From assembly GCF_001984175.1 (NCBI RefSeq), contig NZ_MTQP01000069.1:434001-498000 (forward strand): a DNA stretch of 64,000 bases, in the 5' to 3' direction. Each line of letters opens with the position of its first letter. Position 1 is the first letter of the stretch. The position numbers and the translations under genes were made by a program. This DNA comes from Saccharothrix sp. ALI-22-I. Lineage in GTDB: Bacteria; Actinomycetota; Actinomycetes; Mycobacteriales; Pseudonocardiaceae. The notes under the pieces are model-generated. The model ran no database searches, was not told where the DNA came from, and saw only the letters and a list, made by a program, of their open reading frames with translations. This document shows, in pieces, positions 48,425-57,358 of the stretch.

Positions 48425-49471
48425 TCAGCGCTGGCGGCCGGCCGCCGGTCCGGTGGACTCGCGGACCACCAGTTCGGGTGGGCGGATGTCGAGTGACGCG
48501 TCCTCGATCTCGTCGAGCGACGCGAGCAGCACACGCGCCGCCGCGCGGCCGAGGCCGACCAGGTCCTGGCGCACGGTGGTGAGCTGCGGGTAGACGAGTT
48601 CGCCGAGCGGCAGGTCGTCGTGGCCGATCACGGACAGGTCGCCGGGCACGTCCACGCCCAGTCTCCGAGCCGCACTCATTCCGGCCACGGCCATCGAGTC
48701 GTTGGCGAACAGGACCGCTGTCGGGCGTCGGCGGTCGTCGAGCAGCCTGCCGACGGCATCGACCGCGCCGGCCGCGGTGAAGTCGGAGACGATGGTGTGG
48801 CTGGGCGCGAGGTCGTGCGCCGCCAACGTTTCCTCGAACACCCGCCGCCGGTAGAGGGTGTGCACCCGGTCCTCGGGGCCGGACACGTACGCGATGCGCC
48901 GATGCCCGTGCGCGACCAGGTGTTCGACCGCCGACCGCATACCGCTGTCCAGCCCGGACGCCTGCACGGCGGGCACCGGGTCGTCGCGCCACGGCGTGCC
49001 GATCAGCACGGTGTTCATGCCAAGAGCCCGCAGCAGCTCGAACCGGGTGTCGCCGATCCGGCTCTCGGTGAGCACGACGCCGTCGACCCGGCGTTCGTCG
49101 GCCAACCTGCGATAGGCGGCCTCCTCCGCACTCGGCTCCTCGCCGACGATGTGCAGCAGCAGGCCGTACCCGAGCGGGGACAGTTCGCTCTCGATACCAG
49201 AAATCAGCAGGGTGAAGTGCGGGTCGGCGCTGAGCAGGTCCGGTGAGCGCTTGGCGACCATGCCGATGGCGCGGGTCTTCGCGCCGCGCAGGGCGACCGC
49301 GGCGGCGGACGGCGTCCACTGGAGTTTGCGCGCGGCGGTCAGGATGCGTTCGCGGGTGGGCGCGGAGATGCCCGTCTTGCCGTTGACGACCTTCGACACG
49401 GCCGCCACCGACACCCCGGCGAGGGCCGCCACGTCCGCGATCGTGGGCTTGCCCGGTCCGCGTCTCACCAC
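48425..49471 (-). CDS. LacI family transcriptional regulator
   Basis: A 348-residue repressor. TIADVAALAGVSVAAVSKVVNGKTGISAPTRERILTAARKLQWTPSAAA spans residues 10-58 as the helix-turn-helix and hinge. The rest is a periplasmic-binding-like effector domain (IGMVAKRSPDLL, VDGVVLTESRIGDTRF, RRIAYVSGPEDRVH, FANDSMAVAGMSAARRLGVDVPGDLSVIGHDDLP). GTG 49471 is the start. It is divergent from the glycosidase operon, and the palindrome over that promoter is its obvious operator, so the sugar that the operon degrades is a likely inducer. Confidence 0.94.
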   Translation of the reverse strand: MVRRGPGKPTIADVAALAGVSVAAVSKVVNGKTGISAPTRERILTAARKLQWTPSAAAVALRGAKTRAIGMVAKRSPDLLSADPHFTLLISGIESELSPLGYGLLLHIVGEEPSAEEAAYRRLADERRVDGVVLTESRIGDTRFELLRALGMNTVLIGTPWRDDPVPAVQASGLDSGMRSAVEHLVAHGHRRIAYVSGPEDRVHTLYRRRVFEETLAAHDLAPSHTIVSDFTAAGAVDAVGRLLDDRRRPTAVLFANDSMAVAGMSAARRLGVDVPGDLSVIGHDDLPLGELVYPQLTTVRQDLVGLGRAAARVLLASLDEIEDASLDIRPPELVVRESTGPAAGRQR

Positions 49472-49504
49472 CCGGCAAACGTTACACCGACTGGCCCCAC
49501 TACC

Positions 49505-49534
49505 TCGACATACGCTAGGTATAACGATATACCT
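49505..49534 (+). promoter_or_regulatory. Leaderless promoter with LacI-type operator
   Basis: A -35 TCGACA (49505-49510), a 17-base spacer and a -10 TATACC (49528-49533) lead to ATG 49541 seven bases later. The palindrome AGGTATA-ACGA-TATACCT (49517-49534) covers the spacer end and the whole -10. A bound repressor would block polymerase directly. Confidence 0.75.
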
Positions 49535-49540
49535 GTGGCC

Positions 49541-51490
49541 ATGCAGCGAAACTCCGCCAAGCTCGCCGACGCCGACGGGAGTCCGCTGGTCTGGATCGGG
49601 GTCAACTACTGGTCACGCACCGGCGGCCCGCTGATGTGGCGCAACTACGACCCGTCCGTGGTGGACGAGGAGCTGCGCACGATGCGCGACCACGGCATCG
49701 GCCTGACCCGCAGCTTCTTCTACTGGCCGGATTTCATGCCGGCCGAGGACACCCTCGACGAGAAGCTGCTGACCAGGTACGACGACTTCCTCGACCGGCA
49801 TCGCGCGCTGGGGATGCAGACCATCCCGACGTTCGTCGTCGGGCACATGTCGGGCCAGAACTGGGACCCGCCGTGGCGGGACGGCCGGGACATCTTCGCC
49901 GACGAGTCGTTCCTGGACCGGCAGCGCTGGTACGTCCGGGAGCTGACCGGCCGGTGGAAGGACCACCCGGCCGTCGCGGGGTGGCTGCTGAGCAACGAGA
50001 TCCCGATCTACGCCGACTGGAGGTCGCGGGGCATCGGCACGCTCGACGCGGACGCCGTGACGGCGTGGGCGGCGGCGTTGATCGGCGAGATCCGGGCGGC
50101 GGGCGCGACGCAGCCGGTGTCCGTCGGTGACGGTGCGTGGGGTGTGGAGATCACCGGGCTGGACAACGGTTTCCGGGTCCGCGACCTGGCGCCGCTGATC
50201 GACTTCCACGGGCCGCACGTGTACCGGATGGAGGACGACCAGCTGCGGCTGCACCTCGGCGCGGCGTTCGTCTGCGAGCTGCTCGACATCGGCGGCAAGC
50301 CGGTGATCATGGAGGAGTTCGGCGTGACGTCGGACTACGTCTCCGAGGCCAACGCCGCGCACTACTACCGGCAGATCCTGCACACGACGCTGCTCGCGGG
50401 CGCGACCGGCTGGATACCGTGGAACAACACCGATTACGACGGACTGGCCGACCAGGAGCCGTACCGGCATCACCCGTTCGAAATGCACTTCGGGCTGACC
50501 GACTCCGAAGGGCGACCGAAGCAGCAGCTGCGGGAGGTGCACGCGTTCACGGAAGTGTTGCGACGCACCGATTTCGCGAGGTTGCGGCGGTCGGACACGC
50601 GGATCGCGCTGCTGGTGTCGTCGTTCCTGGAGGCGCAATACCCGTTCACGTATCCCGAGGACGCGACGAGCGTGGCGAACAACTCGCGGCAGGCGTACAT
50701 CGCGGCACGGGAAGCGGATCTGCCGGTGGGCGTGGTGCGCGAGTTGGACGGTGTGCCGGACGACTGCGCGCTGTACCTGGTGCCGTCGGTCAAGCAGCTC
50801 ACCGCGCCGACGTGGCGGACGTTGGTGGAGCGGGCTTCGGCGGGCTCGGTGGTGTACGTGTCGTACTTCGTCGGGGAGCACCGGACGCAGCGCGGGCCGT
50901 GGTGGCCGAAGCTGGACGAGACGTTCGGCGTGGTGAAGCAGCTGCGGTACGGGTTGGTCGACCCGGTCGAGGACGACGAGCTGCGGATGGGGTTCGTGCG
51001 GGACTTCGGCGGTATCGGCGCGGGCGAGGAGCTGGTGTTCCGGGTCGGCGGCACGGAGAACTCCCGGGCGTTCCTGCCGGTGGTGCCCGATGGTGCGGAG
51101 GTGATCGCGGTCGACGGTCGTGGTCGGCCCGCGTTGCTGCGCCACCGGGTGGGTGACGGCTGGATGGTGCTGTGCACTTACCCGTTGGAGCACATGGCCG
51201 CGATGACGCCTCGGGTGAACCCGGAGCCGACGTGGCGGCTGTACTCCGCGTTGGCGACGGTGGCCGGTGTGCCGCCGCGCGTGCGGGTCGACGATCCGCT
51301 GGTGATGACGGGGTTGATGGAGCACGAGGACGGGCGGGTGTTCGCGTGGTTCATCAGCCAGCACGCGTCGCCGGTCGCGGTGAGTCCTCAAGTGGATGGC
51401 TCTTTGCTGACGTTGGACGGCGAGCCGCTGTCCGTGGTGGAACTCGACGCCTATGGCGTGTTGGTGGCGGAAGTGCGGAGGGGCTTGTGA
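49541..51490 (+). CDS. GH5-like glycoside hydrolase with C-terminal trimerisation-like domain
   Basis: A 649-residue enzyme without a signal peptide. The TIM-barrel part has WIGVNYWSRTGGPLMWRNYD, LTRSFFYWPDFMP, WLLSNEIPIYADW (acid/base Glu153) and KPVIMEEFGVTSDY (nucleophile Glu259), with GWIPWNNTDYDG near residue 290. After residue 350 a flavodoxin-like domain of the kind seen after beta-galactosidase/GH42 catalytic domains follows (ALYLVPSVKQLTAPTWRTL). It is likely a cytoplasmic exo-glycosidase on mannose- or glucose-type oligosaccharides. It overlaps the mannonate dehydratase gene, suggesting coordinated sugar-acid catabolism. Confidence 0.82.
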   Translation: MQRNSAKLADADGSPLVWIGVNYWSRTGGPLMWRNYDPSVVDEELRTMRDHGIGLTRSFFYWPDFMPAEDTLDEKLLTRYDDFLDRHRALGMQTIPTFVVGHMSGQNWDPPWRDGRDIFADESFLDRQRWYVRELTGRWKDHPAVAGWLLSNEIPIYADWRSRGIGTLDADAVTAWAAALIGEIRAAGATQPVSVGDGAWGVEITGLDNGFRVRDLAPLIDFHGPHVYRMEDDQLRLHLGAAFVCELLDIGGKPVIMEEFGVTSDYVSEANAAHYYRQILHTTLLAGATGWIPWNNTDYDGLADQEPYRHHPFEMHFGLTDSEGRPKQQLREVHAFTEVLRRTDFARLRRSDTRIALLVSSFLEAQYPFTYPEDATSVANNSRQAYIAAREADLPVGVVRELDGVPDDCALYLVPSVKQLTAPTWRTLVERASAGSVVYVSYFVGEHRTQRGPWWPKLDETFGVVKQLRYGLVDPVEDDELRMGFVRDFGGIGAGEELVFRVGGTENSRAFLPVVPDGAEVIAVDGRGRPALLRHRVGDGWMVLCTYPLEHMAAMTPRVNPEPTWRLYSALATVAGVPPRVRVDDPLVMTGLMEHEDGRVFAWFISQHASPVAVSPQVDGSLLTLDGEPLSVVELDAYGVLVAEVRRGL

Positions 51491-52716
51491 AGATTCGGGC
51501 CGTGGACGTCGTGGTGACCAGCCCGGGGCGGAACTTCGTCACGCTCCGGATCACCACCGAAGGCGGGGTCACCGGACTGGGCGACGCGACGCTCAACGGC
51601 CGTGAGCTGGCGGTGGAGGCGTACCTGCGGGAACACGTCGTGCCGCTGCTCATCGGGCGCGACGCTCACCGCATCGAGGACACGTGGCAGTACCTGTACC
51701 GGGGCGCGTACTGGCGGCGCGGCCCGGTGACGATGGCCGCGATCGCCGCCGTCGACACGGCGTTGTGGGACATCAAGGCGCGCGTCGCCGGGATGCCGCT
51801 GTACGAGTTGCTGGGCGGTGCGTGCCGGGTCGGCGCGTTGGCGTACGGGCACGCGTCGGGGCGGGACCTGCCGGAGCTGTTCGACTCGATCCGGCAGCAC
51901 CTCGAACTGGGGTTCCGGGCGATCCGGGTGCAGACCGGCATTCCGGGGCTGGACACCGTGTACGGCGTGGCGGCGTCGGCGGCGGGTGGCGGTGAGCGGT
52001 ACGACTACGAGCCGGCGCGGGCCGGTGTGCTGCCGGTGGAGGAGAGCTGGGACACCCGCGCGTACCTGCGGCACGTGCCGAGCGTGTTCGAGGCGGTGCG
52101 GGCGGAGTTCGGGCCGGAACTGCCGTTGCTGCACGACGGCCACCACCGGATGACGCCGATCGAGGCGGCGCGCCTGGGCAAGTCGCTGGAGCCGTACGAC
52201 CTGTTCTGGTTGGAGGACGCGACGCCCGGTGAGGACCAGGCGGCGTTGCGCCTGATCCGGCAGCACACCACCACGCCGTTGGCGATCGGCGAGGTGTTCA
52301 ACTCGATCCACGACTACACCACGTTGTTGAGCGAGCGGTTGATCGACTACGTGCGTTCGGCGGTCACCCATACCAGTGGTGTGACGGCGTTGAAGAAGGT
52401 GCTGGACTTCGCCGCCGTGTACGGGATCAAGTCCGGGCTGCACGGGCCGACGGACATCTCGCCGGTCGGCATGGCCGCCGCGCTGCACCTGGACCTGGCG
52501 GTGCACAACTTCGGGATTCAGGAGTACATGCGGCACACGCCGCAGACGTTGGAGGTGTTCCGGACGTCTTACACGTTCGTGGACGGTCTGCTGCACCCGT
52601 CCGACACGCCCGGGTTGGGGGTGGAGCTCGATCTGGACGCGGCGGAGCGGTTCCCCTACCGTCCCGCGTACCTGCCGGTGAACCGGCTGGCGGACGGCAC
52701 GCTCCACGACTGGTGA
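51487..52716 (+). CDS. manD: Mannonate dehydratase family (enolase superfamily)
   Basis: A 409-residue enolase-superfamily enzyme of the D-mannonate dehydratase type. MAAIAAVDTALWDIKARVAGMPLYELLGG precedes the barrel; LHDGHHRMTP holds the first metal Asp217 with His219, WLEDATPGEDQ the second ligand Glu243, and AIGEVFNS the third, Glu269. HGPTDISPVGMAAALHLDLAVHNFGIQEYM near the end carries the catalytic His of ManD. It would dehydrate D-mannonate or a related acid to 2-keto-3-deoxygluconate. GTG 51487 overlaps the previous stop (GTGA). Confidence 0.9.
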   Translation: MKIRAVDVVVTSPGRNFVTLRITTEGGVTGLGDATLNGRELAVEAYLREHVVPLLIGRDAHRIEDTWQYLYRGAYWRRGPVTMAAIAAVDTALWDIKARVAGMPLYELLGGACRVGALAYGHASGRDLPELFDSIRQHLELGFRAIRVQTGIPGLDTVYGVAASAAGGGERYDYEPARAGVLPVEESWDTRAYLRHVPSVFEAVRAEFGPELPLLHDGHHRMTPIEAARLGKSLEPYDLFWLEDATPGEDQAALRLIRQHTTTPLAIGEVFNSIHDYTTLLSERLIDYVRSAVTHTSGVTALKKVLDFAAVYGIKSGLHGPTDISPVGMAAALHLDLAVHNFGIQEYMRHTPQTLEVFRTSYTFVDGLLHPSDTPGLGVELDLDAAERFPYRPAYLPVNRLADGTLHDW

Positions 52717-52721
52717 GGTCC

Positions 52722-53285
52722 ATGGGGAAGATCATCCACATCGCGACGGTGTCCCTCGACGGCTTCTTCGAGGGACCGGACCGCGAGATCGACTGGCACC
52801 TCGTCGACGACGAGCTGCACCAGCACTTCAACGACGAGTTGTCGCGGATGGGCGCGTTCCTGGCCGGGCGGCGCACCCACGCGCTGATGGCCGAGTTCTG
52901 GCCGACCGCCGACCGCGATCCGGCGATTTCGGGGCCGATGGCCGAGTTCGCGCGGATCTGGCGGGAGATGCCGAAGATCGTGTACTCGCGGACGTGGGAG
53001 TCGACGGACTGGAACACGACCATCGTGCGCGAGGTGGTGGCGGACGAGGTGCTGGCGCTGAAGGCTTCGACCGATGGGGATCTGTCGTTGGGCAGCGCGG
53101 ACCTGGCCTCGACGTTCCGGCGGCTCGGACTGATCGACGAGCACCACCTGTACGTGGACCCGGTCCTGCTCGGGCGGGGGCGGCCGTTGTTCGGGCCGGC
53201 GGACGACAAGACGGACCTGGACCTGATCGACAGCCGGACATTCGGCAACGGCGTGGTGCTGCTGCGCTACCGGGTCTCCGGCTGA
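52722..53285 (+). CDS. Dihydrofolate reductase / RibD C-terminal family protein
   Basis: A 187-residue DHFR-like reductase, paralogous to the 19.2-19.7 kb gene. KIIHIATVSLDGFFEGPDREIDWHLVDDELHQHFNDEL opens the fold, GAFLAGRRTHALMAEFWP is the NADP-binding motif and HHLYVDPVLLGRGRPLFGP the closing part. ATG 52722 follows a GAGG site; GTG 52713 would overlap the manD stop. It may be a third gene of the LacI-controlled operon but has no obvious metabolic link. It overlaps the end of the LysR gene by 19 bases. Confidence 0.9.
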   Translation: MGKIIHIATVSLDGFFEGPDREIDWHLVDDELHQHFNDELSRMGAFLAGRRTHALMAEFWPTADRDPAISGPMAEFARIWREMPKIVYSRTWESTDWNTTIVREVVADEVLALKASTDGDLSLGSADLASTFRRLGLIDEHHLYVDPVLLGRGRPLFGPADDKTDLDLIDSRTFGNGVVLLRYRVSG

Positions 53286-54229
53286 CCGGGCTGTCCCTCC
53301 GGGGGTGCGGCACGGCCGGCGCCGCGACGGGTCGGGGTGGTGTTGTCGCGGTACAGCTCGGCCATCAGGCCGACCACGTCCTGGGTGGCCGGGTGGGGGT
53401 CGTCGCGCCACCAGATCAGCCAGACGGGGATCGGTGGGGCGTCGCGCACGCGGCGGAAGACGATGCCGGGGCGTCGGTATTGGGTGAGCGTGCTCTCGGC
53501 CGTGACCCCGACACAGCGACCGGTGCCGATCACGGCGAGCCAGTCGTCGACGTCGTGGATCTCCTCCACCCGGGGACGGCTGCCGACCGGCCACAGTTCG
53601 GGGGTGGTCGTCCCGGTGCGGGGGTCGACGGCGAGGGTGCGGTCGCTGAGGTCGTCCAGGCGCAACTGGCGGCGTCGGGCCATGGGGTCGTCCGCGGCCA
53701 GCGCGCAGTAGCGCGATTCCAGACCGACGACGGCCCGGTCGAAGCGTTTCGCGTCGAACCGGCCCGCGGCGGTGTCGGGCCACACGGTGTCGGACGGGGT
53801 CCGCACGACGGCCAGGTCGCAGGCGCCTTCGGCGAGGCCTCCCGTCGGCGAGTTGGTGCGCACCAGGTGCAGTGAGACGTCGGGGTGCCGCTCGGTCCAG
53901 CGGCGCTGGAACTCCAGGGTGTGTTCGCCGATCGCCGCCCACGCGTGGCCGATGCGGAGCCGGCCGCGGCCTGTCTTCGCCTCGCGTGCCAGGTCCTCGA
54001 CCTCGGCGACCACACGTCGTGCGCGGGCCAGCACGCGCACTCCCGCGGCGGTGAGCACGACCTCGCGGCTGGTCCGGCGCAGCAATCGGACGCCGAGCAC
54101 GTCCTCCAGCGCGGCGAGGGTGCGCGAGACGGCCGGCTGGGAGATGCCCAGGTCCAAGGCGGCATCGGTGAAGCCGCCCGAGTCGACGATCGCGATCAGG
54201 CAGCGGAGGTGCCGCAGCTCCACATCCAT
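53267..54229 (-). CDS. LysR family transcriptional regulator
   Basis: A 320-residue regulator. LRHLRCLIAIVDSGGFTDAALDLGISQPAVSRTLAALEDVLGVRLLRRTSREVVLTAAG covers residues 5-64 as the winged helix-turn-helix. The effector domain begins RGRLRIGHAWAAIGEHTLEFQRRW. The C-terminus is a Pro/Gly/Arg-rich tail. ATG 54229 is preceded on the minus strand by TATACG and eight bases, a leaderless arrangement. It is divergent from the EamA transporter, which it probably controls. Confidence 0.93.
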   Translation of the reverse strand: MDVELRHLRCLIAIVDSGGFTDAALDLGISQPAVSRTLAALEDVLGVRLLRRTSREVVLTAAGVRVLARARRVVAEVEDLAREAKTGRGRLRIGHAWAAIGEHTLEFQRRWTERHPDVSLHLVRTNSPTGGLAEGACDLAVVRTPSDTVWPDTAAGRFDAKRFDRAVVGLESRYCALAADDPMARRRQLRLDDLSDRTLAVDPRTGTTTPELWPVGSRPRVEEIHDVDDWLAVIGTGRCVGVTAESTLTQYRRPGIVFRRVRDAPPIPVWLIWWRDDPHPATQDVVGLMAELYRDNTTPTRRGAGRAAPPEGQPGQPETR

Positions 54230-54258
54230 GTGTCCAGCGTATAGATGCGGCACAAGAT

Positions 54259-54273
54259 GCATTTTGCGAATGC
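54259..54273. promoter_or_regulatory. Candidate LysR-binding site between divergent genes
   Basis: GCATT-TTGCG-AATGC is an inverted repeat with a five-base centre in the 69-base gap between the LysR and EamA genes, the usual position of a LysR target. Confidence 0.5.
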
Positions 54274-54298
54274 TTGGACGTGACGGATCGTTCGGTGC

Positions 54299-55180
54299 GT
54301 GGACACCAAGACCCGAGACCTGCCCGCCGCGCCGTCCGTCGGCACCGGCGATCGCATGGCGGGCGTCGCGCTGATGCTCGGCGGCGGACTGGCTAACCAG
54401 ACCGGCGCCGCCGTCGGCGCCCTGGCCTTTCCGGTGATCGGCCCGCTCGGTGTGGTCGCGGTGCGCCAGTGGGTGACCGCGGTGATCCTGCTGCTCGTCG
54501 GCCGGCCCCGGCTGCGGTCGTTCACCTGGCCGCAGTGGTGGCCCGTGCTGGTGCTCGCCGCCGTGTTCGCGACGATGAACCTGGCGCTCTACACCGCGAT
54601 CGACCGCCTCGGCCTGGGGCTGGCCGTGACGCTGGAGTTCCTCGGCCCGCTGGCCGTGGCGTTGGCCGGCTCCCGCCGCCCGAGCACCCTGGTCTGCGCG
54701 CTGCTCGCCGTCGTCGGGGTGGTGGTCCTGACCCGCCCGCAACCGAGCACGGACTACCTCGGGATCGGCCTGGGACTGCTCGCCGCGGCGTGCTGGGCGG
54801 GCTACATCCTGCTCAGCCGCACGGTCGGAGCACGGACCTCGGGCGTCGAGGGCGCAGCGGCAGCCGGTGCGCTGGCCGCGGTGGTGTACGCGCCGATCGG
54901 GATCGCCGCACTCGTCGCGCACCCGCCCACCCTGTCCGCGGTCGCGTGCGGGGCGGCAGCCGGACTGCTGTCCACGGCCGTGCCGTTCCTCGCCGACCTG
55001 CTCGCGCTCCGCCGCGTTCCCGCCCACTTCTTCGGCATCTTCATGAGCGTCAACCCGATGATCGCCGCGGCCATCGGCTCGGTGGTCCTCGCCGAGACCC
55101 TGGCCGCGATGGACTGGCTGGCCATCGCCCTCATCGTCACCGCCAACACCGTCGGCGTCCTCGCATCCCGCACCCGATGA
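54299..55180 (+). CDS. EamA family (RhtA-like) exporter
   Basis: A 293-residue inner-membrane protein with ten predicted helices. QTGAAVGALAFPVIGPLGVVAVRQWVTAVILLLVGRPRL and LGLGLAVTLEFLGPLAVALAGSRR are typical of RhtA-type amino-acid/metabolite exporters, and HFFGIFMSVNPMIAAAIGSVVLAETL is the second EamA repeat with the conserved Pro. GTG 54299 is the likely start. A divergent LysR gene is the usual partner of this exporter type; threonine/homoserine-like substrates are possible but not shown. Confidence 0.92.
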   Translation: MDTKTRDLPAAPSVGTGDRMAGVALMLGGGLANQTGAAVGALAFPVIGPLGVVAVRQWVTAVILLLVGRPRLRSFTWPQWWPVLVLAAVFATMNLALYTAIDRLGLGLAVTLEFLGPLAVALAGSRRPSTLVCALLAVVGVVVLTRPQPSTDYLGIGLGLLAAACWAGYILLSRTVGARTSGVEGAAAAGALAAVVYAPIGIAALVAHPPTLSAVACGAAAGLLSTAVPFLADLLALRRVPAHFFGIFMSVNPMIAAAIGSVVLAETLAAMDWLAIALIVTANTVGVLASRTR

Positions 55181-55271
55181 GACTTCGTCCGAACGGGTCC
55201 GGACGTGTCCACTCACTCCTCGGCGATCACGCCGAAGACCGTTCCCGATCCGGACATGCAGGCGGCTCGAT

Positions 55272-55308
55272 GTGTACAGCGTAGACCTCACGCGTGTACG
55301 TTGTACAC
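55272..55308 (+). promoter_or_regulatory. TetR-type operator at the start of the regulator gene
   Basis: GTGTAC-GTT-GTACAC is a perfect 6+3+6 inverted repeat at 55294-55308, ending at the base before ATG 55309. A further GTGTAC half-site lies at 55272-55277, 22 bases upstream. A repressor bound here would cover the transcription and translation start. Confidence 0.65.
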
Positions 55309-55884
55309 ATGACCGAGACGGCCGATCGGATCGCGGCGGCGGCGTTGGCGATCCTGCTGGCGGAAGGCGCGCAGGCGGTGACCATGCGACGGGTGGCGGC
55401 GGATGCCGGGGTGACCGCGATGGCCACCTACCGGCACTTCCCCAACCGTGAGGCGCTGTTGCGTTCGGTGGTGGACGCGGCGGTGGCGGAGATGACCGGG
55501 GACTGGCGCGAACGCGGCCGGGACCTGGACTTCGCCGCGCGGGTGGACGTGCTGGCGGACGCGTTCCTGGACTTCGCGCTCGGCCGGCCGAACCTCTACC
55601 GGTACCTCGTCACCGACCACCGGTCGGACGCGCTGCGGTTCCCGGACGACTTCCGCGCCGGCGGCTCGCCCGCGTTCGCCCCGGCGTTCGCGGCGGTCGA
55701 GCAGGCGTTGAAGGACGGCGTGTTGCTCGACGACGACCCGTTGGAGGTCACGTTGGCCCTCACCACACCGGTCATGGGCCTGGTCCAGCTGCACCTGGGC
55801 GGCCGGATGAACATGTCAGAGCAGGACTTCCGCGCGCTGTGCAAGCGCACGACGGGAAGGGTCCTCAATGGACTTCGCACGTGA
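55309..55884 (+). CDS. TetR family transcriptional regulator
   Basis: A 191-residue repressor. ADRIAAAALAILLAEGAQAVTMRRVAADAGVTAMATYRHFPNREALLRSVVDAA spans residues 5-58 as the helix-turn-helix. The C-terminal domain (FLDFALGRPNLYRYLVTDHRS) is of the common WHG/TetR_C type. It overlaps the N-acyltransferase gene by 17 bases, so the two form one operon, and the GTGTAC palindrome at its start implies autoregulation. Confidence 0.93.
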   Translation: MTETADRIAAAALAILLAEGAQAVTMRRVAADAGVTAMATYRHFPNREALLRSVVDAAVAEMTGDWRERGRDLDFAARVDVLADAFLDFALGRPNLYRYLVTDHRSDALRFPDDFRAGGSPAFAPAFAAVEQALKDGVLLDDDPLEVTLALTTPVMGLVQLHLGGRMNMSEQDFRALCKRTTGRVLNGLRT

Positions 55885-57295
55885 CCGACGCCTGCTGTTA
55901 CCCGTGGCCGGGTTGTGTTCGGCCGCCCTCTTCTACTTCGGCACGGGACTCGCGCCGGTCGCCGCGCTGACCTGGCTCGCACCGCTGCCGGTGCTGCTGG
56001 TCGCGGCACGCACGTCCGGCCGGGTCGCCGCGGGTCTCGCGTTCGGGGCGTGCCTGCTGGGGATGACGAACAGCTGGCCGTTCTTCGCCGGATCGCACGA
56101 CGTGCCGCTGTGGCCGTGGGGCCTGATGGTGACGGTCGGCATGGCGTTGACGTTCGCCCTGGCGGTCGTGCTGTTCCGCACGCTGCTGCTGCACGGGCGC
56201 ACCCTGCTCGCGGTGACGACCGCGCCGGCCGCGTGGGTGGCGGTCCTGTACGTGGTGGCGTCGTTCAACCCGACGGGCATCATGGGCACGCTGGCCAACA
56301 CGCAGGCCGACGTGCCGATCGTGGTCCAGGCCGCGTCGGTCACCGGGGCGTGGGGTGTCGAGTACCTGGTCCTCTTCGTGCCCGTCGCGGTCGCCGCCCT
56401 GGTGACCAGGCGCGATGTGCGGGTCGCCGTGTTCACCGGGGTCGTGCTCGCGGTCGTGGTGGCGGGTGGAGCGGTTCGGCTGGCGCAGGACGACGAGCCG
56501 GCGCAGCGCGTGGCGTTGGTGGCGGGGAACGGGCACGGCTGGGCCGCCGACCTGGACACACCGGCCGGGCCTGAACTCCTGGCGGCCTACGCGCGGGAGA
56601 TCGCGGCGTTGCCGGACGGGGTGCGGACCGTGGTGCTGCCGGAGGCGGTGTTCGGCGCACACGAGGCCCGGCCCGCCCTGCTGGTGGACACCATGACCGC
56701 GCTCGCCCGTGCCGAGGGCGTCGACATCGTGGTCGGGTACGCGCAGTGGACGGACGGGGCGAAGTACAACTACGCGTTGACGTTCCTGGCCTCCGGCGGT
56801 GACCCGGTGCCTTACCTCAAGCACCACGACATGGTCAGCCCGCCGGGTCACGACCTCGCCCTGCTGCCGGCGGCCGGAGTCCTGATCTGCGGCGACGTCA
56901 ACCACCGCAACCCTAGCGCCGACTACGCGACGGCCGGTGCGCGGCTGTTGGCGATCCCGGCGTCCAACGAGGACGACAACGGTTGGCAGCACAGCCGGAT
57001 CGCGTTGCTGCGCGGTGTCGAGAGCGGGGTGGCGGTGGCGTGGGGCGGGCGTCAGACGCGGTTGATGGTGTCCGACGACCGGGGACGGGTGGTCGCCGAG
57101 GCGAGCAGCGGCGGGGCCGGTGCGTTCACCACGGTGGTCGCCGATGTGCCGATGGGTAACAGGGCGACGCCGTACGCGCGGCTGGGTGACTGGTTCGCGT
57201 GGCTGTGCGTCGGGCTCACGCTCGCCGCTCTGTTCGTCATCGGCTACCAGAGGAAGCTACGGATCAAGGGGCGATCCGCTGCGCGGTCTGGGTGA
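55868..57295 (+). CDS. Apolipoprotein N-acyltransferase-like membrane nitrilase
   Basis: A 475-residue protein with about seven helices followed by a carbon-nitrogen-hydrolase domain and one last helix, the plan of Lnt. The catalytic triad is visible: Glu259 in VVLPEAVFG, Lys318 in YLKHHDMVSP and Cys341 in VLICGDVNH. MGTLANTQADVPIVVQAASVTGAWGVEYLVLFVPVAVAAL matches the Lnt membrane part. It is shorter than typical Lnt (about 510-550), and its co-transcription with a TetR regulator is unusual for a housekeeping lipoprotein enzyme. It may acylate or hydrolyse another substrate. Confidence 0.85.
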   Translation: MDFARDRRLLLPVAGLCSAALFYFGTGLAPVAALTWLAPLPVLLVAARTSGRVAAGLAFGACLLGMTNSWPFFAGSHDVPLWPWGLMVTVGMALTFALAVVLFRTLLLHGRTLLAVTTAPAAWVAVLYVVASFNPTGIMGTLANTQADVPIVVQAASVTGAWGVEYLVLFVPVAVAALVTRRDVRVAVFTGVVLAVVVAGGAVRLAQDDEPAQRVALVAGNGHGWAADLDTPAGPELLAAYAREIAALPDGVRTVVLPEAVFGAHEARPALLVDTMTALARAEGVDIVVGYAQWTDGAKYNYALTFLASGGDPVPYLKHHDMVSPPGHDLALLPAAGVLICGDVNHRNPSADYATAGARLLAIPASNEDDNGWQHSRIALLRGVESGVAVAWGGRQTRLMVSDDRGRVVAEASSGGAGAFTTVVADVPMGNRATPYARLGDWFAWLCVGLTLAALFVIGYQRKLRIKGRSAARSG

Positions 57296-57358
57296 CGTCC
57301 TCTTGCCGGAGGTCCATCACGACAACACCCCCGACACCGCATCGCCGACCGGAGCCGA

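Noticed and set aside
54259..54273. Inverted repeat as a terminator
   Set aside because: It lies between divergent starts, where a terminator would make no sense; an operator is more likely.
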